From: CAVRQM01 sp963822705
GTDB taxonomy: Bacteria; Pseudomonadota; Alphaproteobacteria; Acetobacterales; Acetobacteraceae
Assembly (NCBI GenBank): GCA_963822705.1
Contig: CAWGIX010000003.1
Coordinates: forward strand, 62,001-126,000
Length of the DNA stretch: 64,000 nucleotides
Direction: 5' to 3'
Shown: one piece after another, positions 41,142 through 50,302 of the stretch
How positions within the stretch are numbered: position 1 is the stretch's first letter
How the letters are laid out: every line of letters starts with the position of its first letter
The notes under the pieces: generated by a model
Told to the model about the DNA's origin: nothing
Seen by the model: the letters and a program-made list of their open reading frames with translations, nothing else
Databases searched by the model: none
Position numbers and translations under genes: made by a program

Positions 41142-41893
41142 TCCGCCCCATGACATGCATCTGCATGCTGATGGCGGCGGGCTCGGGCCTGTATCTCTAT
41201 CAGGCCAAGCACCAGGGCTACATGCTGGAGCGCACCATCGCGCAGGTGCAGCACACGACCGAGGACGCGCGGGGGCGGATCGGGGTTTTGCGCGCGGAGT
41301 ATGCGCTGCTGAACGATCCGTCGCGGCTGCAGGAGCTGGTGCACCAGCATTTGCCGCTGCTGTCCTCGCTGATGCCCGCGCAGTTCACCACGCTCGCCGA
41401 AATGGATCAGCGGCTGCCGCCGATCGGGGCACGGCCCGTGGCGGCTCCGGTCATGCAGGAGCCCATGGCAACCTCGTCGGTTCTCGACTTCCCCCCGCTG
41501 CACGCGCCGGCTCCGGCGCAGTCCCCGGCACCTTCATCGCTGCCGGCACCAGCCGCGCCGAAAGCGCCGACCGCCATAGCCGCGACCACGAGCCCGGCGC
41601 CGGGGACAGCTGCACCGGTGGCGTCCGCAGCCGCCGCAAATCCAGCGCCAGCGGCTGAGCCGGCGCCGGCCGCCGCCCCAGCCCCGATCCGCGCGCGCCG
41701 ACGCGTGCTGACGGCCAGCACCACTCCCACAGCGCCACGTCGCGTGAGCACCGACCCGCTCGCGATTCCGGCATCATCGGCTTCGGTCTACAACGGCGCC
41801 CCCCCGATCTCGCCCGCGGTGGCATCGGTCCCTGTCCCCTCGGCGCTTGGCATGGCGCGGATGCTGACGACTTCACCAGCAGTGTCCCGATGA
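41138..41893 (+). CDS. ftsL: Cell division protein FtsL, with long Pro/Ala-rich tail
   Basis: A 251-aa FtsL-like protein identified by position and topology: a short N-terminus, one membrane helix (about residues 5-22), then a coiled-coil region (MLERTIAQVQHTTEDARGRI, VLRAEYALLNDPSRLQELVH). FtsL bridges FtsB/FtsQ and activates FtsWI. The GTG at 41138 overlaps the rsmH stop. From about residue 100 a roughly 150-residue Pro/Ala-rich, apparently disordered periplasmic tail follows, which typical FtsL (about 100-120 aa) lacks. Confidence 0.8.
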   Translation: MIRPMTCICMLMAAGSGLYLYQAKHQGYMLERTIAQVQHTTEDARGRIGVLRAEYALLNDPSRLQELVHQHLPLLSSLMPAQFTTLAEMDQRLPPIGARPVAAPVMQEPMATSSVLDFPPLHAPAPAQSPAPSSLPAPAAPKAPTAIAATTSPAPGTAAPVASAAAANPAPAAEPAPAAAPAPIRARRRVLTASTTPTAPRRVSTDPLAIPASSASVYNGAPPISPAVASVPVPSALGMARMLTTSPAVSR

Positions 41894-43872
41894 GCGGCAA
41901 GGCACCCCCGCCGCCCAATACCCCGGCGCTCCGCTTCGGCGCGCCCTCGGCGGCGAACGTGCCGCGCATGGAGACCGTGCGGGTCACCGCCCCGGACCCG
42001 CACCGCCGGGTGACGATGGAGAAAACCCGCGGCCGGCTGGTGCTCGCCGCGGCCGGATTTGCGGCCCTGTTCGGCGCGGTGTCGCTGAAACTGGCCGATG
42101 CCACCATCATGCAGCCGGTGCTGCCACGCCATTTGGTCCGGTCGCAGCAGCCGACGGTGCCCCCGACGACGGTTGCGGACCAGCACGACACCACGTCGCC
42201 GGCCCGCGGGCCGGACGCGGATGAAAGCGACGATGCCGTGCCGCGCGCCCAGCGCGCCACGATCACCGACCGCAACGGCGAGATCCTGGCAATCTCGCTC
42301 CCAACCGCCGGCCTGTATGCCAACCCACGGGAACTGACCGACGCCGCGGACGCCGCGCACAAGCTGAAAAGCGTGGTGCCGGAACTGGATGAGGCCGAAA
42401 CCCGGGCGCGGCTGGCGAACACAACAAAACAGTTCGTCTACCTGGCGCGGCAGCTCACGCCGCGGCAGGAACTGAAGATCAACGATCTCGGTATCCCGGG
42501 CGTCTCCTTCGAGCCGTCCGAGCGACGGCGGTATCCCGAGGGGCGGGTGGCGGCCCAGGTGCTGGGCGGCGTGGACGTGGACGGCCACGGCGTGGCCGGC
42601 GCCGAGCGCGGCCTGGATCAGCGGCTCCGGCAAGGCGGCGAGCCGGTGCGGCTGTCGCTCGATCTGCGCGTCCAGGCCGTGGTGCGCGACGAGCTGATCC
42701 ACGCCATGACTGAGTTCCGCGCCATCGGCGCCTCCGGAATCGTGATGGACGTGCGCACCGGCGAGGTACTGGCGATGGTCAGCCTGCCGGACTACGACGC
42801 CAACGATTTCGGCCGCACGCCTCCGGACGACCGGTTCAATCGCGCCGTCACCGGCATGTACGAACCGGGCAGTACTTTCAAGCTACAGACCGTCTCGATG
42901 GCGCTCGACGACGGCGTGGTGAATATCTGGAACGGATTCGATGCCTCCGCCCCGATCAGAATCGGCCGGTTCAGGATCAACGATTTCGAGGGCAAGCACC
43001 GATTTCTGTATGTTCCAGAAATAATAGCGTATTCGTCAAATATCGGCGCCGCCCACATGGCCGAGGCGGTAGGAGCGGAGCGGCAGCGAGCCTGGATGCA
43101 GAAACTGGGGCTGATGTCGCGGCTGAAAATCCAGTTGCCGGAAACGGGTCAGCCGCTGTTTCCCCCGGTCGCTAACTGGAAGGAAGCCGCCACGCTCACC
43201 ATGGGCTTCGGCCACGGCATCGCCGTCTCGCCGCTGCATGTGGTGATGGCGACCTCGGCGGTGGCCAATGGCGGCGTGTTGCGCCAGCCGACGATTTTGG
43301 CCGCAGACGACGGCACCCCGGCGCCTGCCGGCACGCGGATCATGCAGCAGAGCACGTCCGATACCGTCCGCAAGCTGATGCGCCTGGTGGTGACGGACGG
43401 CTACGGCAAGCAGGCCGACGTGCCGGGCTATTTCGTAGGCGGCAAGACGGGGACGGCGGAAAAAGTCATCCGCCATGGCGGCTACAACCACAACAGCCGC
43501 GTCTCCGCCTTCATCTGCGTGTTCCCCATGAATGCGCCCCGTTACGCCGTGTACATGATGCTGGACGAGCCGAAAGCGGACGCCACCACGCACGGTTTCG
43601 CCACCGCGGGCTGGGTGAGCGCGCCGGCGGCAGGGCGGGTGATCGCGCGCATCGGGCCGATGCTGGGGCTGCTGCCCGAGACCCGCGACGCCGCGCAGAT
43701 CCAGGCCTCGCTCGCGATTCCGATGGAGCCCGGCCGGCCGGCCGGGGCGAAATCGCCGATGCGTCCCTCGGCTCCTGTGGCCGCGGCGCCGCGCGAGCCC
43801 GCACCGGTTTTACCGGTTCGGGATTTGCGGCACGAGGCGGCGTGGCGGGCGCCGATCGTTGCGGATGAGTGA
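41890..43872 (+). CDS. ftsI: Peptidoglycan D,D-transpeptidase FtsI (PBP3)
   Basis: A 660-aa class B penicillin-binding protein that crosslinks septal peptidoglycan. After a cytoplasmic N-terminus, one membrane helix lies near residues 48-68. The pedestal includes TITDRNGEILAISLPTAGLY. Catalytic motifs are all present: S328 in GSTFKLQT, SxN at 382-384 (YSSNIGAAHMAE), and KTG at 519-521 (GGKTGTAEKV). The C-terminal 50 residues are a Pro/Ala-rich tail. It overlaps ftsL by 4 nt and murE by 8 nt. Confidence 0.96.
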   Translation: MSGKAPPPPNTPALRFGAPSAANVPRMETVRVTAPDPHRRVTMEKTRGRLVLAAAGFAALFGAVSLKLADATIMQPVLPRHLVRSQQPTVPPTTVADQHDTTSPARGPDADESDDAVPRAQRATITDRNGEILAISLPTAGLYANPRELTDAADAAHKLKSVVPELDEAETRARLANTTKQFVYLARQLTPRQELKINDLGIPGVSFEPSERRRYPEGRVAAQVLGGVDVDGHGVAGAERGLDQRLRQGGEPVRLSLDLRVQAVVRDELIHAMTEFRAIGASGIVMDVRTGEVLAMVSLPDYDANDFGRTPPDDRFNRAVTGMYEPGSTFKLQTVSMALDDGVVNIWNGFDASAPIRIGRFRINDFEGKHRFLYVPEIIAYSSNIGAAHMAEAVGAERQRAWMQKLGLMSRLKIQLPETGQPLFPPVANWKEAATLTMGFGHGIAVSPLHVVMATSAVANGGVLRQPTILAADDGTPAPAGTRIMQQSTSDTVRKLMRLVVTDGYGKQADVPGYFVGGKTGTAEKVIRHGGYNHNSRVSAFICVFPMNAPRYAVYMMLDEPKADATTHGFATAGWVSAPAAGRVIARIGPMLGLLPETRDAAQIQASLAIPMEPGRPAGAKSPMRPSAPVAAAPREPAPVLPVRDLRHEAAWRAPIVADE

Positions 43873-45319
43873 ACTTTCCGGGCTGCTGCTCCTGCCGGAG
43901 GCGGCCGGGGACGTGGATATTCGTGCCGTGACCGCAGACAGCCGCCGCGCGGCGGAGGGGCGCTTTTCGTGGCCGTCCCGGGCGCCGTCGCCGATGGCCG
44001 CCGCTACATTGCGGATGCGGTTTCGCGCGGCGCTGCGGCCGTGCTGGCGCCACCCGGCACCGACATGGCCTCCCGGCGTGCCAGCGCGCCCGCTGATCGA
44101 GGATGCGCGGCCTCGGCTGCGCCTGGCCCAGATCGCCGCCCGACTGGCCGGGCCGCCGCCCAAAATGCTGGTCGGCGTAACCGGCACCAACGGCAAGACC
44201 AGCACTGTGGATTTTTTGCGCCAGCTTTGGACTCTCTCCGGAATGCGCGCCGCGAGCCTTGGCACCTTGGGGGTGATCGCCCCGGGCGTTTTGGCGGGCG
44301 GTGGCTCGGCGATGACCACGCCTGATCCGGTCGCGTTGTCGGAAACCCTGGCGGAACTGGCGCACGCTGGTGTCGGGCGCGCGGCGTTGGAAGCATCCTC
44401 GCATGGCCTGGATCAGTTCCGTCTGGACGGACTGCGCTTTTGCGCCGCCGCGTTCACCAATCTCACGCGCGACCATCTCGATTATCACGGCGATTTTTCC
44501 TGCTATCGCACGGCGAAACTGCGGCTCTTCGCGGAACTGCTCGACACGGGCGGCGTGGCCGTCGCGAGCACCGCGCTGGATGCCGCAACGATGCACGCGC
44601 TGGCGGAGATCCTGCGCGCGCAAAAAATCGAGCTGCGCACCGTGGGCGAGAACGGGTCCGCGCTGCGCCTGCTGCGCGCGACGGCGCGGCCGGACGGCCA
44701 GGTGCTTGATGTCGAGGCGGACGGACGCCGGCACGAAGTCGCGCTGCATCTGCCGGGACGTTTTCAGGCCGACAATGTCTTGGTTGCGGCGGCTTTGGCG
44801 CGGGCGACCGGCGTGAGCGATGTCTTTCCGCTGCTGCCGCAGCTGTCCGGCGTGCGCGGGCGCATGGAGCTGGCGGCCCGGCTGGATAACGGGGCGGCGG
44901 TGTACGTGGATTACGCGCATACGCCGGACGCGCTGGAGCGATTGCTGTCCGCCTTGCGCCCGCACACGTCCGGGCGGCTGATCGTGGTGTTCGGCGCCGG
45001 CGGCGACCGCGATCCGGGCAAACGGCCGCTCATGGGTGCGGCTTGCGCGCGTTTTGCCGATGTCTGCATCGTCACCGACGACAACCCACGCAGCGAGGAC
45101 CCGGCAAAAATACGCGCGGCCGTGCTCGCCGGCTGCCCGGATGGCCGCGATGGCGGCACGCGGGAAAACGCCATCGCTATGGGTTTGGACATGCTCCGCG
45201 AGCGCGACGTTCTGGCGGTGGCCGGGAAAGGCCACGAGCAGGGACAGAGCATCGCGGGCACGATTTTGCCCTTCGACGACGTGGCCACGGTGCGGCGCCT
45301 GGCAGGCGTGGCACCGTGA
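43865..45319 (+). CDS. murE: UDP-MurNAc-tripeptide synthetase MurE, with two compensating indels
   Basis: Adds meso-diaminopimelate to UDP-MurNAc-L-Ala-D-Glu. The ATP site GVTGTNGKTSTVDF, EASSHGLDQFRLDGL, and DDNPRSEDP (the DNPR motif that selects meso-DAP) are intact, 484 aa overall. Between about 43960 and 44065 the frame is wrong: the true sequence (LFVAVPGAVADGRRYIADAV, AAAVLAPPG) lies in the next frame. Restoring one G to the run at 43957-43960 and dropping one A near 44065 repairs it. The stop overlaps the murF GTG. Confidence 0.93.
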   Translation: MSELSGLLLLPEAAGDVDIRAVTADSRRAAEGRFSWPSRAPSPMAAATLRMRFRAALRPCWRHPAPTWPPGVPARPLIEDARPRLRLAQIAARLAGPPPKMLVGVTGTNGKTSTVDFLRQLWTLSGMRAASLGTLGVIAPGVLAGGGSAMTTPDPVALSETLAELAHAGVGRAALEASSHGLDQFRLDGLRFCAAAFTNLTRDHLDYHGDFSCYRTAKLRLFAELLDTGGVAVASTALDAATMHALAEILRAQKIELRTVGENGSALRLLRATARPDGQVLDVEADGRRHEVALHLPGRFQADNVLVAAALARATGVSDVFPLLPQLSGVRGRMELAARLDNGAAVYVDYAHTPDALERLLSALRPHTSGRLIVVFGAGGDRDPGKRPLMGAACARFADVCIVTDDNPRSEDPAKIRAAVLAGCPDGRDGGTRENAIAMGLDMLRERDVLAVAGKGHEQGQSIAGTILPFDDVATVRRLAGVAP

Positions 45320-46783
45320 CATTGTGGACAGCCGACGACTTGCAGCACGCCGCGGGCGGGATTGCCCGCGTGCCGTTCCATGCCGAGGGCGTGTCGATCG
45401 ACAGCCGTACCGTTCGCCCGGGCGAGCTGTTCGTGGCGCTGTCCACCGAAACCGGCGACGGCCACGCCTATGTCGCCGACGCGCTGCGCCGGGGTGCGGC
45501 GGGTGCGCTGGTCGCGCGCCGGCCCGATGGGGTGGAGGACGACGCGCCGCTGCTGCAGGTGGCCGATACGCTGGAGGGGCTGAACGGCCTGGCCCGTTTT
45601 GCCCGCGCACGGTTCACCGGGCGCGATGGCGGCGATTACCGGCAGCGTGGGCAAGACCACGACCAAGGAAATGCTGCGCGCGGCGCTGTCGGCGTTCGGC
45701 GCGACCTGGGCGGCGGAGGCGAGCCACAACAATCACTGGGGCGTGCCGCTGACCTTGGCTCGGCTGCCACCGGACGCGGCGTTCTGCGTGGTCGAGATCG
45801 GCATGAACCATCCGGGCGAAATCGCTCCGCTGTCGCGTCTGGCGCAGCCCGAAGTGGCGGCGGTCACCGGGATCGCCCCGGCGCATATCGGCCACATGGG
45901 CAGTCTTGAGGCGATTGCGCTGGAGAAACTGTCGATTGCCGACGGGCTCGGGCGCTCCCCGCTCAATATTGTCGTAGCCGGACTTGACCCGGCCATCTGC
46001 CCCCACCGCCAAGCATCGCGGCGGGACACAACTGATGCCCGGACCAAGCCCGGGCATGATGATCGCTTTGAGGGAAGCTTGGTGCTGCCCTCCGAAGGTC
46101 CAGCGTTGCCGACATGGAACAAGGCCGCCCTCACCTTCGGCCGTGAAAAGTCCGACACGATCCAACTGTTGCGCACGGAGAGCGACGCCGCGAGCAACCG
46201 CATAGAAATCCGAGTCGGCAGACAAACACTCGCATTCACCCTGCGCGCACCCGGCCCGCACATGGCGCAAAATGCCGCGTGCGCGCTGGCGATGGTGGTC
46301 GCACTTGGGCTCGACCCGGCGCGCGCGGCGGCGGCATTGCATGGGTTCGCACCGCTCGCCGGACGCGGCACGCGCCGCACCCTGCATCTGCCGAAGGGCG
46401 AAGCGATTCTGCTGGACGAAAGCTATAACGCTTCGTCGACCGCAGTGCGCGCCGCGCTGCACGTGCTCGGGCTGCAGAATGCCGAGCGGCGGATCGCCGT
46501 TCTGGGCGACATGCTGGAGCTGGGCCATTACGCGAAGGCCGAACACGCCGGACTGGCTCCTGACGTGGAGGCCAACGCCGATCTGCTGTTCACTTGCGGC
46601 ACCCTGATGCGGGTGCTGCACGATGCCGTGCCGCCCGCCATTCGCGGTATGCACGCCGAGGATTCCGAGGAACTTGCGCCGATCGTGGCCAGCGCCGTGC
46701 GGGCGGGTGACGCCGTGCTGGTGAAAGGCAGCCTGGGCAGCCGCATGCATCGCGTCGTGCGCGCCCTCGAAGCGGCCGGCTGA
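45316..46783 (+). CDS. murF: MurF ligase, split by a frameshift and carrying an inserted repeat
   Basis: Adds D-Ala-D-Ala to the UDP-MurNAc-tripeptide. The GTG start at 45316 gives LWTADDLQHAAGGIARVPFH and VSIDSRTVRPGELFVALSTE. The frame breaks near 45625; one base over, MAAITGSVGKTTTKEML (ATP site) continues. Removing one G gives TGRMAAITG and a single protein of about 488 aa. Later motifs EASHNNHWGVPLTL and LDESYNASSTAVRAAL are intact. Residues from about 45956 to 46076 are an in-frame insertion matching an alphaproteobacterial palindromic repeat, absent from normal MurF. Confidence 0.92.
45971..46061. repeat. Palindromic interspersed repeat inside murF
   Basis: Two inverted arms, GTCGTAGCCGGACTTGACCC (from 45971, to 45997) and GATGCCCGGACCAAGCCCGG (from 46034, to 46061), flank a 36-nt spacer. 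The right arm is itself nearly palindromic (ATGCCCGG/CCGGGCAT). In the murF frame it reads VVAGLDPAIC...DARTKPGHDD. This is the peptide signature of a repeat family scattered across alphaproteobacterial genomes. It keeps the frame open, adding about 40 residues in all with its flanks. Confidence 0.8.
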
Positions 46784-47871
46784 TGCTATACAACATCGCC
46801 CGCCTTTATGAGCACGATATCGGCGCGTTCCGTCTGCTCACCTATCTCACGTTCCGCTCGGGCGCCGCCTGCCTGACCGCGCTGCTGGTCAGCTTTTTGG
46901 TAGGCCCCGCCTTCATCCGTGGGCTGAAACGTTTGCAGCGGCAGGGCCAGCCGATCCGCCCCGATGGGCCGGAGCGGCATCTGATCGAGAAGAAGGGCAC
47001 GCCGACCATGGGCGGAGGTCTGATCCTGTCGGCCCTCACCGTCTCGACCTTGCTGTGGACCGATCTGCGCAGCGGCTACATGTGGGCGGTGCTGCTGGTC
47101 ACGCTGAGCTACGGCGCGATCGGGTTCGTCGACGACTATATCAAACTCTCCAAAGCCTCGTTCCGCGGTCTGTCGGGACGCGGAAAGCTGTTCGTGCAAG
47201 GCTTGGTGGGCATCGGTGCGGCGGCGTGGTTCGCCTGGCTCACCCGCGACCCGATCGGCAGCGCGCTGGCGATTCCGGTGTTCAAGGACGTGCTGATCCC
47301 CCTGGGTCTGGCGTTCCCTTTGTTCGGCGCGTTGGTGATGGTCGGCGCCAGCAACGCGGTGAACCTGACCGACGGGCTCGACGGCTTGGCCATCGTGCCG
47401 ACGATCATCTGCGCCGGCGTGTTTGCGCTGATCGCCTACCTGGTGGGCAACCGGGTTTTTGCGGACTATTTGCAACTGCATCCGGTGCCCGGTGTGGGCG
47501 AACTGGGCGTGTTCTGCGCAGCGCTGATCGGCGCCGGCCTCGGCTTCCTATGGTTCAACGCGCCGCCCGCCGCGGTGTTCATGGGCGACACCGGCAGCCT
47601 CGCCCTGGGCGGCGCGCTGGGCGCGGTGGCGGTGGCCACGAAACACGAGATCGTGCTGCTGATCGTCGGTGGCCTTTTTGTTGTGGAGACGGTCAGCGTC
47701 ATCATCCAGGTATTTTGGTACAAGCGGACCAAGCGCCGGGTTTTTCTGATGGCGCCGCTGCACCACCATTTCGAGCGAAAGGGCTGGGCCGAGCCGACCA
47801 TCGTGATCCGTTTCTGGATCATTTCGATGATCCTGGCTCTGGTGGGCCTGGCAACCCTGAAAATCCGATGA
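46783..47871 (+). CDS. mraY: Phospho-MurNAc-pentapeptide translocase MraY
   Basis: A 362-aa integral membrane enzyme that forms lipid I. Ten helices are visible. Active-site regions include GTPTMGGGLILSALTV, the Asp pair in IGFVDDYIKLSKASFRGLSG, NAVNLTDGLDGLAIVPT, and FMGDTGSLALGGALGAVAV. The C-terminal PLHHHFERKGWAEPTIVIRF is the conserved HHH loop. The ATG shares a base with the murF stop. Confidence 0.97.
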   Translation: MLYNIARLYEHDIGAFRLLTYLTFRSGAACLTALLVSFLVGPAFIRGLKRLQRQGQPIRPDGPERHLIEKKGTPTMGGGLILSALTVSTLLWTDLRSGYMWAVLLVTLSYGAIGFVDDYIKLSKASFRGLSGRGKLFVQGLVGIGAAAWFAWLTRDPIGSALAIPVFKDVLIPLGLAFPLFGALVMVGASNAVNLTDGLDGLAIVPTIICAGVFALIAYLVGNRVFADYLQLHPVPGVGELGVFCAALIGAGLGFLWFNAPPAAVFMGDTGSLALGGALGAVAVATKHEIVLLIVGGLFVVETVSVIIQVFWYKRTKRRVFLMAPLHHHFERKGWAEPTIVIRFWIISMILALVGLATLKIR

Positions 47872-49178
47872 GCGAGTTTCCGTCCGACGTTTTTGCGGGC
47901 CAGAAATTTGCCGTGATGGGACTCGGCCGCAACGGCCTGCCCGCCGCTCGGGCGCTGCGGGCAATGGGGGCGGAGGTGCTGGCCTGGGACGATGCTTCCG
48001 CGGCGCGCGATCAGGCCGTCGCGGCAGGGCTGCACGTTGCCGAGCCCAACATTGCGGGGTTGGACGCGTTGGTGCTCTCCCCCGGCATTCCGCATCGCCT
48101 GCCCGCGCCGCATCCGATCGCCGCGGCGGCGCTCGCGGCCGGCGTGCCGATCCTGTCCGATGCGGAATTCTTGTATCGCGCCGTGCGTGCGGCGGGTTCG
48201 GGCGCGCGCTTCGTCGGCATTACCGGCACCAACGGCAAAAGCACCACCACCGCCCTGCTGGCGCACATTCTGACCACCGCCGGCATCCCCGTCGCGGCCG
48301 GGGGAAATCTCGGCAACGCCGCGTTGTCGCTGCCCCTGCTACCACAAGATGCGGTGTACGTCCTGGAGATGTCCTCCTATATGTTGGAGCAACTCGGGAC
48401 GCTGCGATTCGATGTCGCGGTCATGCTGAACCTGTCTCCCGATCACCTCGACCGCCATGGCAACATGGGCAGCTATATTGCTGCAAAACAGCAGATTTTC
48501 GCGCGACAGACGGAGCGCGATGTCGCGATTGTGGGGATCGACGACCAGCCGTCGGGTGCTATCGCGAGCTGGCTGGAGGGCGGTGCGCCGCGTGTGGTGC
48601 GAATTTCCGGACACGATGCTCTACCCGAGCTGCCGCCGACCTTGTCTGGCTTCCACAACGCCCAGAACGCGGCCGCTGCGCTGGCCCTGGCGCGCGCGAT
48701 CGGCGTTGCCGACGCAGCGGTTCTACCCGGTTTGGCATCGTTTCCAGGACTGCCGCACCGGATGGAGCGCGTCGGGAAAATTGCCGGCATCGAATTCGTC
48801 AACGACAGCAAGGCGACCAACGCCAGCTCCGCAGCCACTGCGCTCGATTGCTTTGCGCGCGTGGTCTGGATCGCCGGCGGCGTCGCCAAGGAAGGCGGCA
48901 TCGAGACGCTGCAAAAATGGTCGGGGATCGACCGCGCGCTTCTGATCGGCAGGGACGCGCCGTTGCTGGCCGAGACGCTCGATCGCAACGGCGTGCCGTT
49001 CGAGATTGTCGGCACGCTGGAGGCGGCCGTTCCCGCTGCGTTTGCCCGCGCACAGACCGACGACGTGCCGGTGGTGCTGCTGTCGCCCGCCTGCGCCAGT
49101 TTCGATCAGTTCGCGAATTTCGAGGCGCGCGGCGATAAGTTTCGGGCACTGGTCGCCGACCTCGCGAGGGCTGCATAA
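47868..49178 (+). CDS. murD: UDP-MurNAc-L-alanine--D-glutamate ligase MurD
   Basis: A 436-aa cytosolic ligase. The N-terminal Rossmann domain has FAVMGLGRNGLPAARALRAM. The ATP site is FVGITGTNGKSTTTALLAHI, followed by LEMSSYMLEQL and LNLSPDHLDRHGNM. The C-terminal domain has VNDSKATNASSAATAL and LLSPACASFDQFANFEARGD. The ATG at 47868 overlaps the mraY stop (ATGA); the very long upstream open frame is a shadow of mraY. Confidence 0.97.
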   Translation: MSEFPSDVFAGQKFAVMGLGRNGLPAARALRAMGAEVLAWDDASAARDQAVAAGLHVAEPNIAGLDALVLSPGIPHRLPAPHPIAAAALAAGVPILSDAEFLYRAVRAAGSGARFVGITGTNGKSTTTALLAHILTTAGIPVAAGGNLGNAALSLPLLPQDAVYVLEMSSYMLEQLGTLRFDVAVMLNLSPDHLDRHGNMGSYIAAKQQIFARQTERDVAIVGIDDQPSGAIASWLEGGAPRVVRISGHDALPELPPTLSGFHNAQNAAAALALARAIGVADAAVLPGLASFPGLPHRMERVGKIAGIEFVNDSKATNASSAATALDCFARVVWIAGGVAKEGGIETLQKWSGIDRALLIGRDAPLLAETLDRNGVPFEIVGTLEAAVPAAFARAQTDDVPVVLLSPACASFDQFANFEARGDKFRALVADLARAA

Positions 49179-49180
49179 AA

Positions 49181-50302
49181 ATGCCGTCGCTGTCCCGCGC
49201 AGACACGTCCGTTCTCGGCCGCTGGTGGTGGACGGTAGACCGCTGGACACTGCTCGCGGTCGGCGTGCTGATCGGCTTCGGCTACGTGCTGGTCATGGCG
49301 GCCAGCCCCGCGGTGGCCGAGCGCATCCACATCGCACGCGAAATGTTCATCCTGAAGCAGGTGGTGTTTCTGGCCATCGCCGCGCTGATCGTGGTGGCGG
49401 TCTCGCTGCTCAGTCCGCGCGGCGTGCGGCGGGTGGCGATCGTCGGTTGCCTGATCGCACTGGCGTTGACCGCGCTGACGCTCGTGGCGGGCGTGGAGAT
49501 CAAGGGCGCGCGCCGCTGGATCGCGATGCCCGGCATTTCGCTGCAGCCCTCGGAATTTCTGAAACCCTGCTTTGCGGTGGTCACCGCGTGGCTGGTGGCG
49601 GAAGGCAAGAAGCCGGGACGGTTCCCCGGCATGTTTCTGGCGTTCGCGGTGTACGGCGTGATCGTGCTGCTGCTGAAATCGCAGCCCGATATCGGCATGC
49701 TGGCGGTGATCACCGGCGTGTTCTTCACGCAGCTTTTTGTGGCGGGGTTGAATCTGGCTTTCGTGGGCGTGCTGCTGGCCGCCATCGTGGGCGCCTCGGC
49801 CGGCGCATACACGCTGTTCCCGCATGTCCGCAGCCGCGTGGCGCGTTTTCTCGATCCGGCGGCAGGCGACAACTACCAGGTGACCCGAGCGCTGGAGGCT
49901 TTCGGCAGCGGCGGACTTTTGGGGCGCGGTCCCGGTGAGGGCCACGTCAAGGACGTGCTGCCGGACGCCCATGCGGATTTCGTGTTCGCGGTCGCGGGCG
50001 AGGAATACGGCATGATCGTGTGCCTGCTGATCCTGGCGGTGTTCGCCTTCATCGTGCTGCGCGCATTGATGATGCTGCTGCGCGAAGCCGACCTTTTTGT
50101 CGTGCTGGCGGCGACCGGGCTGGCCGCTAGTTTCGGGCTGCAGGCGTTCGTCAACATGGCCTCTACCCTGCACCTGATCCCCACCAAGGGGATGACGTTG
50201 CCTTTTGTTTCGTACGGCGGCTCGTCGGCGATCGCGGTTGCGTTCGGCATGGGGTTGCTGCTGGCGCTGACGCGGCGGCGCACGGCGGGCGACCTGCCGT
50301 GA
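49181..50302 (+). CDS. ftsW: Septal peptidoglycan glycosyltransferase FtsW
   Basis: A 373-aa SEDS polymerase that works with FtsI. Ten membrane helices are predicted. Family signatures are present: GARRWIAMPGISLQPSEFLK, the catalytic Asp region LKSQPDIGMLAVITGVFF, and THLIPTKG-like LHLIPTKGMTLPFVSYGGSS. It follows murD by 2 nt and overlaps murG by 4 nt (GTGA). Confidence 0.97.
   Translation: MPSLSRADTSVLGRWWWTVDRWTLLAVGVLIGFGYVLVMAASPAVAERIHIAREMFILKQVVFLAIAALIVVAVSLLSPRGVRRVAIVGCLIALALTALTLVAGVEIKGARRWIAMPGISLQPSEFLKPCFAVVTAWLVAEGKKPGRFPGMFLAFAVYGVIVLLLKSQPDIGMLAVITGVFFTQLFVAGLNLAFVGVLLAAIVGASAGAYTLFPHVRSRVARFLDPAAGDNYQVTRALEAFGSGGLLGRGPGEGHVKDVLPDAHADFVFAVAGEEYGMIVCLLILAVFAFIVLRALMMLLREADLFVVLAATGLAASFGLQAFVNMASTLHLIPTKGMTLPFVSYGGSSAIAVAFGMGLLLALTRRRTAGDLP

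Noticed and set aside
43511..45610. A 699-codon open frame antisense to ftsI, murE and murF
   Set aside because: Same reasons: no recognisable domain, and the sense genes account for the region.
45600..45630. Programmed ribosomal frameshift in murF
   Set aside because: No slippery heptamer or following pseudoknot is seen, and similar shifts occur in many unrelated genes here.
47055..47867. N-terminal extension of murD over mraY
   Set aside because: MurD begins at the ATG overlapping the mraY stop; the upstream part is an mraY shadow.
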